This document shows, piece by piece, positions 41,716 through 50,134 of a DNA stretch of 64,000 nucleotides. The stretch is from Planctomycetia bacterium (GTDB lineage: Bacteria; Planctomycetota; Phycisphaerae; UBA1845; UTPLA1). The stretch is from contig JABTTW010000001.1 in assembly GCA_015075745.1 (NCBI GenBank), positions 2,914,001 through 2,978,000 on the forward strand. Direction: 5' to 3'. A model generated the notes under the pieces. It was not told the DNA's origin and did not search any database. It saw only the letters and a list, made by a program, of their open reading frames with translations. The first letter of the stretch is position 1; the number at the start of each line of letters is the position of its first letter. The translations under genes were made by a program, and so were the position numbers.

Positions 41716-43068
41716 GTCGTCTTACCTCGTTTGCATTTGCACGTAATGCCAGTATCGATATCTAGGTAATGGCGTCTTGACTTCAATTTGATATGCGCAC
41801 TCGAAGATAAGATTAACTGCCCAGGCAACAGAGCAGAGAGCCTGATCGCAGTCGTGTCGAATGAAACCGACAACAATTGGACCCCTGAGAATGAATGCAA
41901 GACTTAATGCAGTAAATAAAGGCATTTGCTTCATTCCTTTGAAGCCCAACTCGCAGATGTGTTTGCGCGATCCATCGCGTTGACATCTTCGGGGTCGACA
42001 TATTAGTTGACCAACACTCCAAAATTATCAAGTGGTTAGAGTCATTTTGTTGAAGATTTTTTTTGCGTACGCCAACTTGTCCGTACAAAAACAGTGCCAC
42101 GTATCAGGCATGATCGCCACTTCGAAAACTGGAATGCGCGCCCGCGAAAACTGGACGGCGCGCCGGCAAAAACCGGACAGTGAGCCAAGAAAACCGGACA
42201 GATTTCCAGTGTGAATTGCGGCGCAAGTGATGATCGGCTCGCTCGTTAGGATTTGGCGCATCGTACGTGGCGCGCGGCAAATGGACGTTGCGCGCGCGCT
42301 AGAAACTTCCGAGACGTCATTTCTAGGTGAATTCTTCGAACGCCCTTCGAACGTCATTCGAATGACCGAGGGCGACCGACAACGTGTGAACTCTTGTTGA
42401 ACTAACTTGGAAATTGACGGAAAGGCATTTCTTCGTACGTCCAGTCGAACCAACAGGACTCTAAGAATTAATCGCAGTGGTAAACTGGGTAAATGCCGGT
42501 CGACACGAAGCGGACATGAACCAGCGCTTTGTGCCACAATGATTTGCGCGTTTTGAGGACCCCAAAAGACCGGACAAAGTGGACATTGTAGTGCAGCCAA
42601 CTCGTGGCGTTTGGCGTCATCCACGGAGAGGAAGTGCGCGGTGTGGGGTACCCCCGGAGGTATTCCCTCCAAGGCAGAAAGCGCCGGCGATTTTGTTAAC
42701 GGCCCGCTCCGCGCGCGTAGGCAAAACAGACCGTCGTAACTCGCGCAACCCCCTAGACGTTATCCAAAAAACGCAGATTCGCCCGACTCTCGGTCCGGCG
42801 CTGTACCGCGACCGGGCGCTCGCGCTCCCCGAGGTGGGACCACGGCCCCCGGCCCCGCGCTCTCGAACTCTCACCCTCTTGCGCTTAACACCTGCGTCGG
42901 GTTAACAGGGTAGTTTGATTCGCGGTCCGAACACATCACGAAACGATTCTGCGTATATAGATAGTTGAACGCGGGCACCACGGATCGGTGCCCCGTCGAT
43001 GACATCCAGCCAGACGTCCGGCCGAGCGCCAAGCGCACGCCGGCGTGGGCCTCACAGGAGACCACGCC
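41716..43068. other. Long non-coding gap between methyltransferase and recombinase cassette
   Basis: No supported gene over 1.35 kb. The frames present (for example minus 42028-42672) are Arg/Ser/Cys-rich and lack starts with ribosome-binding sites. The stretch has a locally AT-rich part (41716-42100) and then the repeat cluster annotated separately; it probably includes promoters for the two divergent cassettes and old IS ends. Confidence 0.5.
42124..42201 (+). repeat. Four GAAAACYGGAC repeats at 21-22 bp spacing
   Basis: GAAAACTGGA (42124), GAAAACTGGAC (42146), AAAAACCGGACA (42168) and GAAAACCGGACA (42189) start 22, 22 and 21 bp apart, about two helical turns. A fifth, weaker copy (AAAAGACCGGACA) is near 42564. 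From memory, multiple repeats like these line the ends of IS21-family elements; no istA/istB gene is present, so this may be an orphan end or a protein-binding array. Confidence 0.65.
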
Positions 43069-43293
43069 ATGTGCCTTGCGCCCGAAGACGAAGCATCTCT
43101 CACACCCGACGAGCGAATCCACGAAATCGCCGCCATCCTGGCCGAAGGGGTACGCCGGGCGCGCCACGGGGCCACCTCACCGCCAGAAATCGACGCCCAT
43201 TTGCCGGAATCCGACGCTTCCGGCCTTGAGGTGTGTTCGCCCTCTGGCCCTGATGGGTCCCGGCGTCAACCCGAGAGGACGCAGGAGGTATGA
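43069..43293 (+). CDS. Short cassette protein upstream of DUF2924
   Basis: 74 residues from ATG 43069 with GGAG upstream. It reads as an acidic helical protein at first (LTPDERIHEIAAILAEGVRR), then a disordered tail. It overlaps the DUF2924 start by 4 bp (ATGA). From memory, small proteins of this kind precede DUF2924 in planctomycete recombinase cassettes. Function unknown. Confidence 0.6.
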   Translation: MCLAPEDEASLTPDERIHEIAAILAEGVRRARHGATSPPEIDAHLPESDASGLEVCSPSGPDGSRRQPERTQEV

Positions 43294-43805
43294 ACATGCG
43301 AACGGACGTGGAGACGGCGCTAAGAGCGCTTAACAAGATGACCATTGGCCAGCTGCGAGATCGCTATGGCGAGGTCTTCGGTGAGAAGACACGGTCATTC
43401 AATCGCCAGCACCTGATCAAGCGCATCATCTGGCGCTTGCAGGCCATCCGCGAAGGCGGCCTGTCCGAACGGGCCAGGAAGCGGGCGATGGAATTGGCAA
43501 ACGATGCTGATCTGCGAATCAGCGCACCGAAGGCCAACGAGACTGAAGAATCGCCTGAATCGTCGATCGTGCTCCCGCTTCGGGTGCCGCGTGACGACCG
43601 GTTGCCTGCGGCAGGCACGATGCTGCGGCGCGTCTACAAGGGCCAGTCGATCCACGTGCGCGTCTTGAGCAAGGGCTTCGAATACGACGGCGAGGCCTAT
43701 CGCTCGTTGACGGCCATTGCCCGCAAAGTCACCGGCTGCCAATGGAATGGGTTTCACTTCTTTGGCCTCAGCGCCGCGGGCCCGAAAGAAAAGGTGGCCT
43801 CATGA
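43290..43805 (+). CDS. DUF2924 family protein
   Basis: 171 residues with the full family profile: an N-terminal helical part (TIGQLRDRYGEVFGEKTRSF, RQHLIKRIIWRLQAIREGGL, SERARKRAMELANDADLR) and the C-terminal part LPAAGTMLRRVYKGQSI through AIARKVTGCQWNGFHFFGL. It overlaps both neighbours by ATGA, so the three genes are one translational unit with the recombinase. Biochemical role unknown; a DNA-binding or recombinase-accessory role is inferred from constant association. Confidence 0.9.
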   Translation: MNMRTDVETALRALNKMTIGQLRDRYGEVFGEKTRSFNRQHLIKRIIWRLQAIREGGLSERARKRAMELANDADLRISAPKANETEESPESSIVLPLRVPRDDRLPAAGTMLRRVYKGQSIHVRVLSKGFEYDGEAYRSLTAIARKVTGCQWNGFHFFGLSAAGPKEKVAS

Positions 43806-44635
43806 CCGGCAACAACACCAAGGCCCGGCGCATCAATCAGATTCGCTGTGCCATCTATACCCGCAAGAGTACTGAAGAAGGTCTGGAGCAGGAGTTCAAC
43901 TCGCTCGACGCCCAGCGCGAGGCGGGGGAGGCCTTCATTGCCAGCCAGAAGGCCGAGGGCTGGGTGGCGCTTCCCGAGCGCTACGACGATGGCGGATTCA
44001 CCGGGGCCAACATCGAGCGGCCGGCGCTCAAGCGCCTGATGGCCGACGTTGAGACTGGGCGGATCGACTGCATCGTGGTCTATAAGGTCGATCGCCTGAG
44101 TCGGTCGCTTCTGGACTTTGCAAGGCTCATGGAGACCTTCGAGAAGTATCGCATCTCCTTTGTCTCGGTCACCCAGCAGTTCAATACCACTCATTCGATG
44201 GGGCGGCTGACCCTGAACATCCTGCTGTCCTTCGCCCAGTTCGAGCGCGAGATCATCTCAGAACGGACCCGGGACAAGATTGCCGCGGCGCGGCGTAAGG
44301 GGAAATGGTCGGGCGGGATGCCGGTCCTGGGCTACGACCTGACCAAGGACTCGAAGTTGCAGGTCAACGCCGAAGAGGCCGAGCGGGTCCGGGCGATCTT
44401 CAAACTCTACATCGAGAAGCAGTCGCTGATCCGAACGGCGGAGGAGTTGGCCAACCGGGGCTGGCGGGCCAAGCAATGGACGACCCGCAAGGGAACAGCG
44501 CGTGGAGGGCGGCACTTCGACAAGGGCAGCTTGCGGCAACTACTCACCTGCGTGACCTATCTGGGCAAAGTGAAGTACAAGGACGAAGTCCACCCCGGCG
44601 AACATAACCCGAATATTTCATCAGGTCGGCGTTGA
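43802..44635 (+). pseudogene. Serine recombinase truncated by IS1380
   Basis: From ATG 43802 the protein has the nucleophile YTRKST (S23) and all catalytic blocks (KVDRLSRSLLDFARL, MGRLTLNILLSFAQFERE). It matches the recombinase at 7052-8392 to about that protein's residue 288, where GEHP meets GEHN. Just there the IS1380 end (44608) begins and the frame runs out after a few unrelated residues (PNISSGRR). The zinc ribbon and C-terminal coiled region are lost, so it is probably non-functional for integration. Confidence 0.85.
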
Positions 44636-44644
44636 ATAGGAATA

Positions 44645-44716
44645 GAAAAAGCCTCGAAGCCTTGTAGACTGGGGTTTCTTAAGAACATTCCGGTCCATAG
44701 GCAGGGAGGCTTTTTC
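44645..44716 (+). promoter_or_regulatory. Hairpin covering the IS1380 transposase ribosome-binding site
   Basis: GAAAAAGCCTC (44645-44655) is perfectly complementary to GAGGCTTTTTC (44706-44716), which contains the GGGAGG Shine-Dalgarno and ends immediately before GTG 44717. Transcripts entering from outside would fold and hide the start, a known way of limiting transposase synthesis in other IS families. Confidence 0.6.
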
Positions 44717-45262
44717 GTGACAGACTGTAACAGCAAACCGATGTTCTTTTCCAGTCTCGGCCGCAAGAAAATCGTGGCCGATTTCACAGGCGGAACGCTC
44801 ACCTCAGACGCCGGGGGTCTGTTGCTTCGGGAGGCCGAGCGGCTGGTTCAGGGGCCCAACGTTCGATTCGTGGTGACCAACCTGACCGACCGCACGCCGA
44901 ACGATATCTACGACGGTCTGTACACGGCCCGCGGCGACATGGAGAACCGCATCAAGGAGCAGCAGCTCGGGCTCTTCGCCGATCGCACCAGTTGCCACGC
45001 CTTCCTGGCCAATCAGTTCCGGCTGCTGTTGTCCTCGGCGGCCTACGTCCTGGTGGAAACGCTGCGCCGCACGGCCCTGGCCGGCACCGAACTGGCCGAG
45101 GCCCAGGTGAACACCATTCGCCTGAAACTCTTCAAGGTCGCCGCGCGGGTGGTCGTCTCCGTGCGCCGCGTCGTACTGCGACTGTCGAGCAGCTGCCCCC
45201 TGCAGGACCTGTGGCGATCCCTGGTTCCACGACTCCGCCTGATCCCGCCCGCCCCATCATGA
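44717..45262 (+). pseudogene. IS1380 transposase with internal deletion
   Basis: 181 residues from GTG 44717. The first ~50 residues are the IS1380 N-terminus (SSLGRKKIVADFTGGTLTSD, AGGLLLREAERL). From about residue 51 the sequence jumps to the C-terminal segment (VTNLTDRTPNDIYDGLYTAR, GDMENRIKEQQLGLFADRTS, ETLRRTALAGTELAEAQVNT). Most of the DDE catalytic core, over 200 residues, is missing, so it cannot be an active transposase. Confidence 0.8.
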
Positions 45263-45400
45263 CCCGAAAAACAACCTGATCGCCGCTTGGGGGTAAGGGG
45301 GCCCTGCGCGCCCCAACCTCCACCTTCGTCCCTCCGCTCACGCACAAAGCCGAAAAACTCCGTCCATCACCATTCGAAGATCACTGATGAAATATGCGGG

Positions 45401-47452
45401 CTAATCTAACAGCTTTCTGGCAACCGCAGCGACGCGTTGGGGTTCGAACCCATACTTCATCTGCAGTGCTTTGAGCGGCGCCGAAGCTCCGAACGTCTCC
45501 ATGCCGATGACCCGTCCGGATGCGCCGACGTAGCGCTCCCAGCCGAGCGTTGAGCCTTGTTCTATGGCAACGCGCGCCGTCACTTCGGCCGGCAGCACGC
45601 TGCTGCGGTAATCATGCGACTGATTCTCAAAAATGTCCCACGACGGCATCGACACGACGCGTGAGCGAATACCGTCAGCGGAAAGTTGCTCGTGTGCCTG
45701 CACTGCGAGACATAGTTCGCTGCCCGTGGCGATGAGGATCACCTGGGGCTTGCCGCCGGGAGCGTCGGCGAGCACATAGGCGCCGCGTGCCACGCCGGCC
45801 GCGGGGGCAAATTTGCTGCGGTCCAGGGTCGGCAATGGTTGGCGTGACAGGATCAACGCGGTCGGCTGGTGGCGCAATTGCATGATATACCGGTACGCCT
45901 CGACAACCTCGTTGGCATCGCCGGGTCGCAATGTGACCAGGCCCGGCATGGCGCGCAGTGAGACCAACTGCTCCACGGGTTGATGCGTGGGGCCGTCTTC
46001 ACCGTCGCCCATCGCGTCGTGCGTGAAGACAAAGATGGCGGGCAGTTCCATCATCGCCGAGAGACGAATGGCGGGCCGGGCGTAGTCGCTGAAGATGAAA
46101 AACGTCGCACCGAAGGCTCGGAGTTTTGATAACGAAAGCCCATTGACAATGGCGGCCATTGCGTGCTCGCGGATTCCGAAATGCAGGTTTCTTCCGCCGG
46201 GGCTATCCGCCTGAAAGTCTCCCGCTCCCGCAAACTTCAACGTGGTCCTGTTCGATGGCGCCAGATCTGCTGAGCCTCCCAGCAACCAGGGGATGTTCTG
46301 CGCGAGCATGTTGAGCACCTGGCCCGACGCATCCCTCCCGGCAATGCCGATTCCATCGGTGGGAAAGCTCGGAAGGTCTTTGTCCCACCCCGCCGGAAGT
46401 TCGCGCCGCTGCATCTGGTCGATCTCAGTCGCGAGTTCGGGATACTCTTCCCGGTAGGCGGCGAAGAGTTCCGTCCAGCGCTGCCGCGCTTCGGCGCCAC
46501 GCCTTCCGATCCCGGCATCGAAGTGTTCGCGGACGCCGTCGGGAACCAAGAACTTGGCATCCTCCGGCCATCCGTAGAATCGTTTACTGAGACGTATCTC
46601 GTCGTCGCCAAGCGGCTCACCATGGGCGGCCGCCGTATCCTGCTTTTGCGGCGCACCGTACCCGATGTGGCTATCGAGAATGATAAATGTCGGGCGGCCC
46701 GGGGTCTGCCGAAACACGTCCAGCGCGTGCTCGATTCGATTGATGGCGTTGGCGTCCGCGACGCGCAAGACATTCCAGCCGTACGCTAGAAACCGGCCGG
46801 CAACGTCCTCGGTGAAGGTGAGGCGCGTGCTGCCCTCGATGGTGATGTGGTTGTTGTCGAAGATCCAGCAGAGGTTGTCGAGCGCGAGATGCCCCGCCAG
46901 CGACGCGGCTTCGGAGGAGACGCCCTCCATCATGTCGCCGTCGCTGCAGACGGAATAGATCTTGTAGTCGAAAACATCGAAGCCCGGTTGGTTGTAGCGA
47001 TGGGCGAGCCATTTCTGGGCGATGGCCATGCCGACGCTCGTTGCGACCCCCTGGCCGAGCGGGCCGCTGGTGGTCTCGACACCTGACACCCAGTGGTACT
47101 CCGGGTGACCGGGGGCCTTGCTGTTGAGTTGGCGGAAACGTCGAATGTCGTCGAGTGAAACGGACGGAAGCCCCACGACTTCGTAATCGGCGTTGACAGC
47201 CTGTGTCCGTGTGAGGTGGAGCACTGACCACAACAGCATGGAAGCATGGCCGTTGGAGAGCACAAACCGATCACGGTTTGGCCAGATGGGATCCTTTGGA
47301 TCGAACCGCATGACGCGATTCCAAAGGGTGTAAATCAGCGGCGCCAGCGCCATCGGCGTGCCGGGATGACCGGACTTTGCCTTTTGAACCGCATCCATCG
47401 AGAGTGTGCGGATGGTGTTGATTGACAATTGGTCGAGTTGTTCATTGGTCAT
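45401..47452 (-). CDS. tkt: Transketolase
   Basis: 683-residue thiamine-diphosphate enzyme of the non-oxidative pentose phosphate pathway. N-terminal half: TIRTLSMDAVQKAKSGHPGT, GPLGQGVATSVGMAIAQK and the ThDP/Mg motif SDGDMMEGVSSEA. C-terminal half: GSADLAPSNRTTLKF, FGIREHAMAAIVNGLSLSK and THDAMGDGEDGPTHQPVEQ. Length is normal. It is the last gene of the minus-strand carbohydrate operon, 13 bp after the chimeric ORF, and its stop codon touches the end of the deleted IS1380 element. Confidence 0.96.
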   Translation of the reverse strand: MTNEQLDQLSINTIRTLSMDAVQKAKSGHPGTPMALAPLIYTLWNRVMRFDPKDPIWPNRDRFVLSNGHASMLLWSVLHLTRTQAVNADYEVVGLPSVSLDDIRRFRQLNSKAPGHPEYHWVSGVETTSGPLGQGVATSVGMAIAQKWLAHRYNQPGFDVFDYKIYSVCSDGDMMEGVSSEAASLAGHLALDNLCWIFDNNHITIEGSTRLTFTEDVAGRFLAYGWNVLRVADANAINRIEHALDVFRQTPGRPTFIILDSHIGYGAPQKQDTAAAHGEPLGDDEIRLSKRFYGWPEDAKFLVPDGVREHFDAGIGRRGAEARQRWTELFAAYREEYPELATEIDQMQRRELPAGWDKDLPSFPTDGIGIAGRDASGQVLNMLAQNIPWLLGGSADLAPSNRTTLKFAGAGDFQADSPGGRNLHFGIREHAMAAIVNGLSLSKLRAFGATFFIFSDYARPAIRLSAMMELPAIFVFTHDAMGDGEDGPTHQPVEQLVSLRAMPGLVTLRPGDANEVVEAYRYIMQLRHQPTALILSRQPLPTLDRSKFAPAAGVARGAYVLADAPGGKPQVILIATGSELCLAVQAHEQLSADGIRSRVVSMPSWDIFENQSHDYRSSVLPAEVTARVAIEQGSTLGWERYVGASGRVIGMETFGASAPLKALQMKYGFEPQRVAAVARKLLD

Positions 47453-47465
47453 GGCGATTCTCTTT

Positions 47466-48452
47466 CTAATTTCGCGTGCGGTCGTCTTGACGCCGGTAGC
47501 CTTCGAGAAAGCGCCGGTCGATATGGTCTTTCAACCACATGCTGGACCGTCCGTTCCACCAGAACGGCCCCCACGTGGATAAGGCGGTGCCGTCGCCAAG
47601 ATTGAGGATGGCGAGATAACGTTTCTGAGGCGTGTATTCCGCCAGTGGTTTACCATCCGAGCTGGCCAGCAGGTTGGCGTAGATGTAGACGGCCTGGCGC
47701 ACACCGAACACGCCCGGCTTGGGTAGATCGAAACCCTCCATCGCAGCGCAGTCGCCGCCAGCAAATACCCGTTGGTCGGCGATCGAATACAATCTGCCAT
47801 TGATGCGCAATCCGTTCTTGGAGTGGGTCGGCAAGCCCATTTCATGCACAAGCGGATTGGCTTCGAGCCCCAGTGCCAGGACGACGACATCGGCGTCGAT
47901 GCGGCTGCCATCTTCAGCGATCAATGACTCCCCCGCGCGGCGAACGATGCGGGTGCGCGTGCGGGTTACCAGGCCGCGTCGGGTCAGCTTTCGCTGAAGC
48001 GCCCTTTCGGCGCCCGGTTCCTGCAACGGAAGAAACTCGGGAATTGGCCAGGAATCGAAAGAGACCGTGTCAATCAACACCAACTTGCGAACTCTTTCGG
48101 GATAGTTGACGGCGATCAACTGCGCGACCCCGCCGCCGACGTCATGCGCCACGCTGTCGGCGACCTTCAGTTCGAGTTGATCCATCAGCTTCGCCATCAG
48201 ACGGCTTTGCGCCTCAATCGAGACATTGGCGTCCGCGGGTTTATCAGATAGTCCGTAATTCAGCATGTCCGGCGCGAATACCTGGTGCGCTTTGGCCAAC
48301 GCCGGCATCACGTTCCGCCACAACAGGCGCGATGTCGGAATGCCATGAATGAGAACGACCGGATTCCCTTCGCCTTGCCGGTCGTAAGCGATGCGATGGT
48401 CATCAATGTGAACGACTTGATATTGGGTTGGCTTCACTCGTTTTTCCTTCAA
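47466..48452 (-). CDS. Chimera of alpha/beta hydrolase and flavin oxidoreductase fragments
   Basis: 328 residues that switch family at about residue 148 (near 48005). Residues 1-148 are the first half of a haloalkane-dehalogenase-like hydrolase (VVLIHGIPTSRLLWRNVMP, nucleophile block AHDVGG with D104); its cap and catalytic His are missing. Residues ~150-328 are the C-terminal part of an NADH-dehydrogenase/SQR-type flavoprotein (VVVLALGLEANPLVHEMG, VFAGGDCAAMEGFDLPKPG, GPFWWNGRSSMWLKDHID); its N-terminal GxGxxG FAD fold is missing. An internal deletion that joined two neighbours is the simplest explanation, and neither activity is expected. Confidence 0.8.
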   Translation of the reverse strand: MKEKRVKPTQYQVVHIDDHRIAYDRQGEGNPVVLIHGIPTSRLLWRNVMPALAKAHQVFAPDMLNYGLSDKPADANVSIEAQSRLMAKLMDQLELKVADSVAHDVGGGVAQLIAVNYPERVRKLVLIDTVSFDSWPIPEFLPLQEPGAERALQRKLTRRGLVTRTRTRIVRRAGESLIAEDGSRIDADVVVLALGLEANPLVHEMGLPTHSKNGLRINGRLYSIADQRVFAGGDCAAMEGFDLPKPGVFGVRQAVYIYANLLASSDGKPLAEYTPQKRYLAILNLGDGTALSTWGPFWWNGRSSMWLKDHIDRRFLEGYRRQDDRTRN

Positions 48453-48503
48453 TAAAAGGCGAGGGCCTAATATGTGACACGCGACGCTTCGAATGTCAGG
48501 GAG

Positions 48504-48977
48504 TCAAGATGTGCGGGACGATGCATTCCGCTCTGTTTCCAGGGCCGACACCTTGCCGAGCCGCCGCAGATGCCGTTCATCCTCGCTGAATTCCGCGGCA
48601 AGAAACGTCTGAACCAAGTCCCACGCCACTGCCGGTCCTACCGTCCTGCCGCCGATACAGAGAACGTTCATGTGGTCATCTTCGACCCCTTGGTGGGCCG
48701 AAAAATGATCCTGAATCAGGCAGGCACGAACGCCCTTGACCTTGTTGGCGCACACAGACGCGCCCACACCGCTCCCGCAAATCGCCACGCCGCGATCGAC
48801 ATCCCCTGCCGCCACCGCCAGGGCCAGTGGGATGACGAAATCGGGATAGTCGTCATCGGGTATCAAACTGGGCGCTCCGAAATCCACGACATCATGGCCG
48901 GCCGCGCGGAGTTGCGCGAGCAGTTCTTGTTTCAAACCAAACCCACCGTGATCCGAGGCGAGGCCTACGCGCATCAT
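48504..48977 (-). CDS. rpiB: Ribose-5-phosphate isomerase B
   Basis: 157 residues, RpiB/LacAB fold. Substrate-binding SDHGGFGLK (residues 8-16), DDYPDFVIPLA, and the catalytic CGSGVGASVCANKVKGVRA (C68 as base), plus HQGVEDDHMNVLCIGGRTVG. It interconverts ribulose-5-P and ribose-5-P in the pentose phosphate pathway. The start overlaps the preceding Old Yellow Enzyme stop by ATGA, so it is translationally coupled. The C-terminus is slightly longer than usual. Confidence 0.95.
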   Translation of the reverse strand: MMRVGLASDHGGFGLKQELLAQLRAAGHDVVDFGAPSLIPDDDYPDFVIPLALAVAAGDVDRGVAICGSGVGASVCANKVKGVRACLIQDHFSAHQGVEDDHMNVLCIGGRTVGPAVAWDLVQTFLAAEFSEDERHLRRLGKVSALETERNASSRTS

Positions 48978-50134
48978 GGCAATACCTCCGTGCCCTCAGT
49001 CAGGTTCTGTTGTCCCGCCGTTGAGCGTCGGCGATAAAACGGAAAATCGGTGTAGCCCTTGGCGTCTGGCGCGGACCACACTTTCTTATCTGCCGGCGCA
49101 TTCAATTCCCATCCGTTGGCGAAACGCTCCACAAGATCCGGGTTACTCAAGAAGGGCCGTCCGAAAGCAATGAGGTCCGCGACGCCGGAGGCAATCGCCG
49201 CCTCGCCCGATTCCTGTGTGTAGCCGCAGTTGCCCATCAGCGGTCCGCCAAACACGGCGCGGAATTCGGCGAGGGTCATCGGAGTGCCTTGTTCGTGAAA
49301 TCCAAAAGCCAGGCCGTCCACCACGTGCAGATAAGCCAGGCCAAATGCGTTCAATTGCGCCGCGGCATGGGTAAAGGTCTCCCGGAAATCCGGCGACCCC
49401 ATATCGTTAAAGTTTCCGTTGGGCGAGAGACGCACGCCCACCCGATTCGCAGGCCAGACGGTGACGGTGGCCTGAACGACCTCCTTCAGGAAACGGAACC
49501 GATTCTCGACGTTCCCACCGTAATGATCCGTTCGCTGGTTGGTTTTCGACTGCAGGAACTGGTCAATCAGATAGCCGTTGGCGGCGTGGATTTCCACCCC
49601 GTCAAAGCCGGCGGCCTTCGCCCGTTCGGCCGCCCGGCGATAATCCTCCACCACGGCCCCGACTTCCGCTGTCGCCAGCGCGCGCGGTGTTTCGTGAGGC
49701 CGCTTGCCGTCGGGTGTGTGGAGATCGTCGCCGTTGATCTTGATGGCGGAGGCGGAGACCGCCGGCTGGCCGCCATGAAAGGCGCTGTGCGAAGCGCGAC
49801 CACAATGCCAGAGTTGCAAAAAAAACGGCGTGCCTTTGGCGTGCAAAGCCGCCGTCACTTTCTTCCAACCGGCTACTTGCTCCTCGTTGTAAATGCCCGG
49901 CGAATCCACCCAGCCCAGTCCTTGTTCGGAAATGGTGGTTGCCTCCGCGATGATCAGTCCGGCAGAGGCGCGCTGCACGTAGTATTCCGTCATCAAGTCG
50001 TTCGGTACTCGTTGGTGTCCGGCGCGCCCGCGGGTTAGCGGAGCCATGAACACGCGATTGCGCAGGTGCAGCCCGCCGAGATCAAAGGTTGAAAGCAAAT
50101 GAGGCAGATGGGGGTTATTGGGTTGTGTCATCAT
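48974..50134 (-). CDS. Old Yellow Enzyme family NADPH-dependent alkene reductase
   Basis: About 386 residues from ATG 50134 (or 50131) after AGAGGAATCTC. FMN/barrel motifs VFMAPLTRGRA, LQLWHCGRASH, DGVEIHAANGYLIDQFLQ with the conserved H-x-x-N pair, TDHYGGNVENRFRFL and VGVRLSPNG; the C-terminal LIAFGRPFLSNPDLVERF completes the barrel. NemA/XenA-like enzymes reduce activated C=C bonds, quinones and nitro compounds with NADPH, which the neighbouring zwf-gnd genes would provide. Its first codons overlap the frameshifted AhpD-like gene. Confidence 0.92.
   Translation of the reverse strand: MMTQPNNPHLPHLLSTFDLGGLHLRNRVFMAPLTRGRAGHQRVPNDLMTEYYVQRASAGLIIAEATTISEQGLGWVDSPGIYNEEQVAGWKKVTAALHAKGTPFFLQLWHCGRASHSAFHGGQPAVSASAIKINGDDLHTPDGKRPHETPRALATAEVGAVVEDYRRAAERAKAAGFDGVEIHAANGYLIDQFLQSKTNQRTDHYGGNVENRFRFLKEVVQATVTVWPANRVGVRLSPNGNFNDMGSPDFRETFTHAAAQLNAFGLAYLHVVDGLAFGFHEQGTPMTLAEFRAVFGGPLMGNCGYTQESGEAAIASGVADLIAFGRPFLSNPDLVERFANGWELNAPADKKVWSAPDAKGYTDFPFYRRRSTAGQQNLTEGTEVLP

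Larger units (their letters stand above)
44608..45400 (+). mobile_element. Internally deleted IS1380-family element
   Basis: 793 bp bounded by inverted repeats: CCCGAATATTTCATCAG at 44608 and, read inward from 45400, CCCGCATATTTCATCAG. Full IS1380 elements are roughly twice as long. The transposase frame keeps its beginning and end but not the middle. The left end cuts the recombinase; the right end directly abuts the transketolase stop codon (45401). No clear target duplication is seen. Confidence 0.8.

Noticed and set aside
42124..42201. CRISPR array
   Set aside because: Repeats are ~11 bp and degenerate with ~11-bp spacers, only four in tandem, and there is no cas gene.
42028..42672. 214-residue minus-strand frame in the 1.35-kb gap
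   Set aside because: Arg/Ser/Cys-rich, no ribosome-binding site, no domain, and it crosses the repeat cluster.
47466..48452. Bifunctional hydrolase-oxidoreductase enzyme
   Set aside because: Each half lacks its essential partner half (hydrolase His, flavoprotein FAD fold), so a deletion chimera is the better reading.
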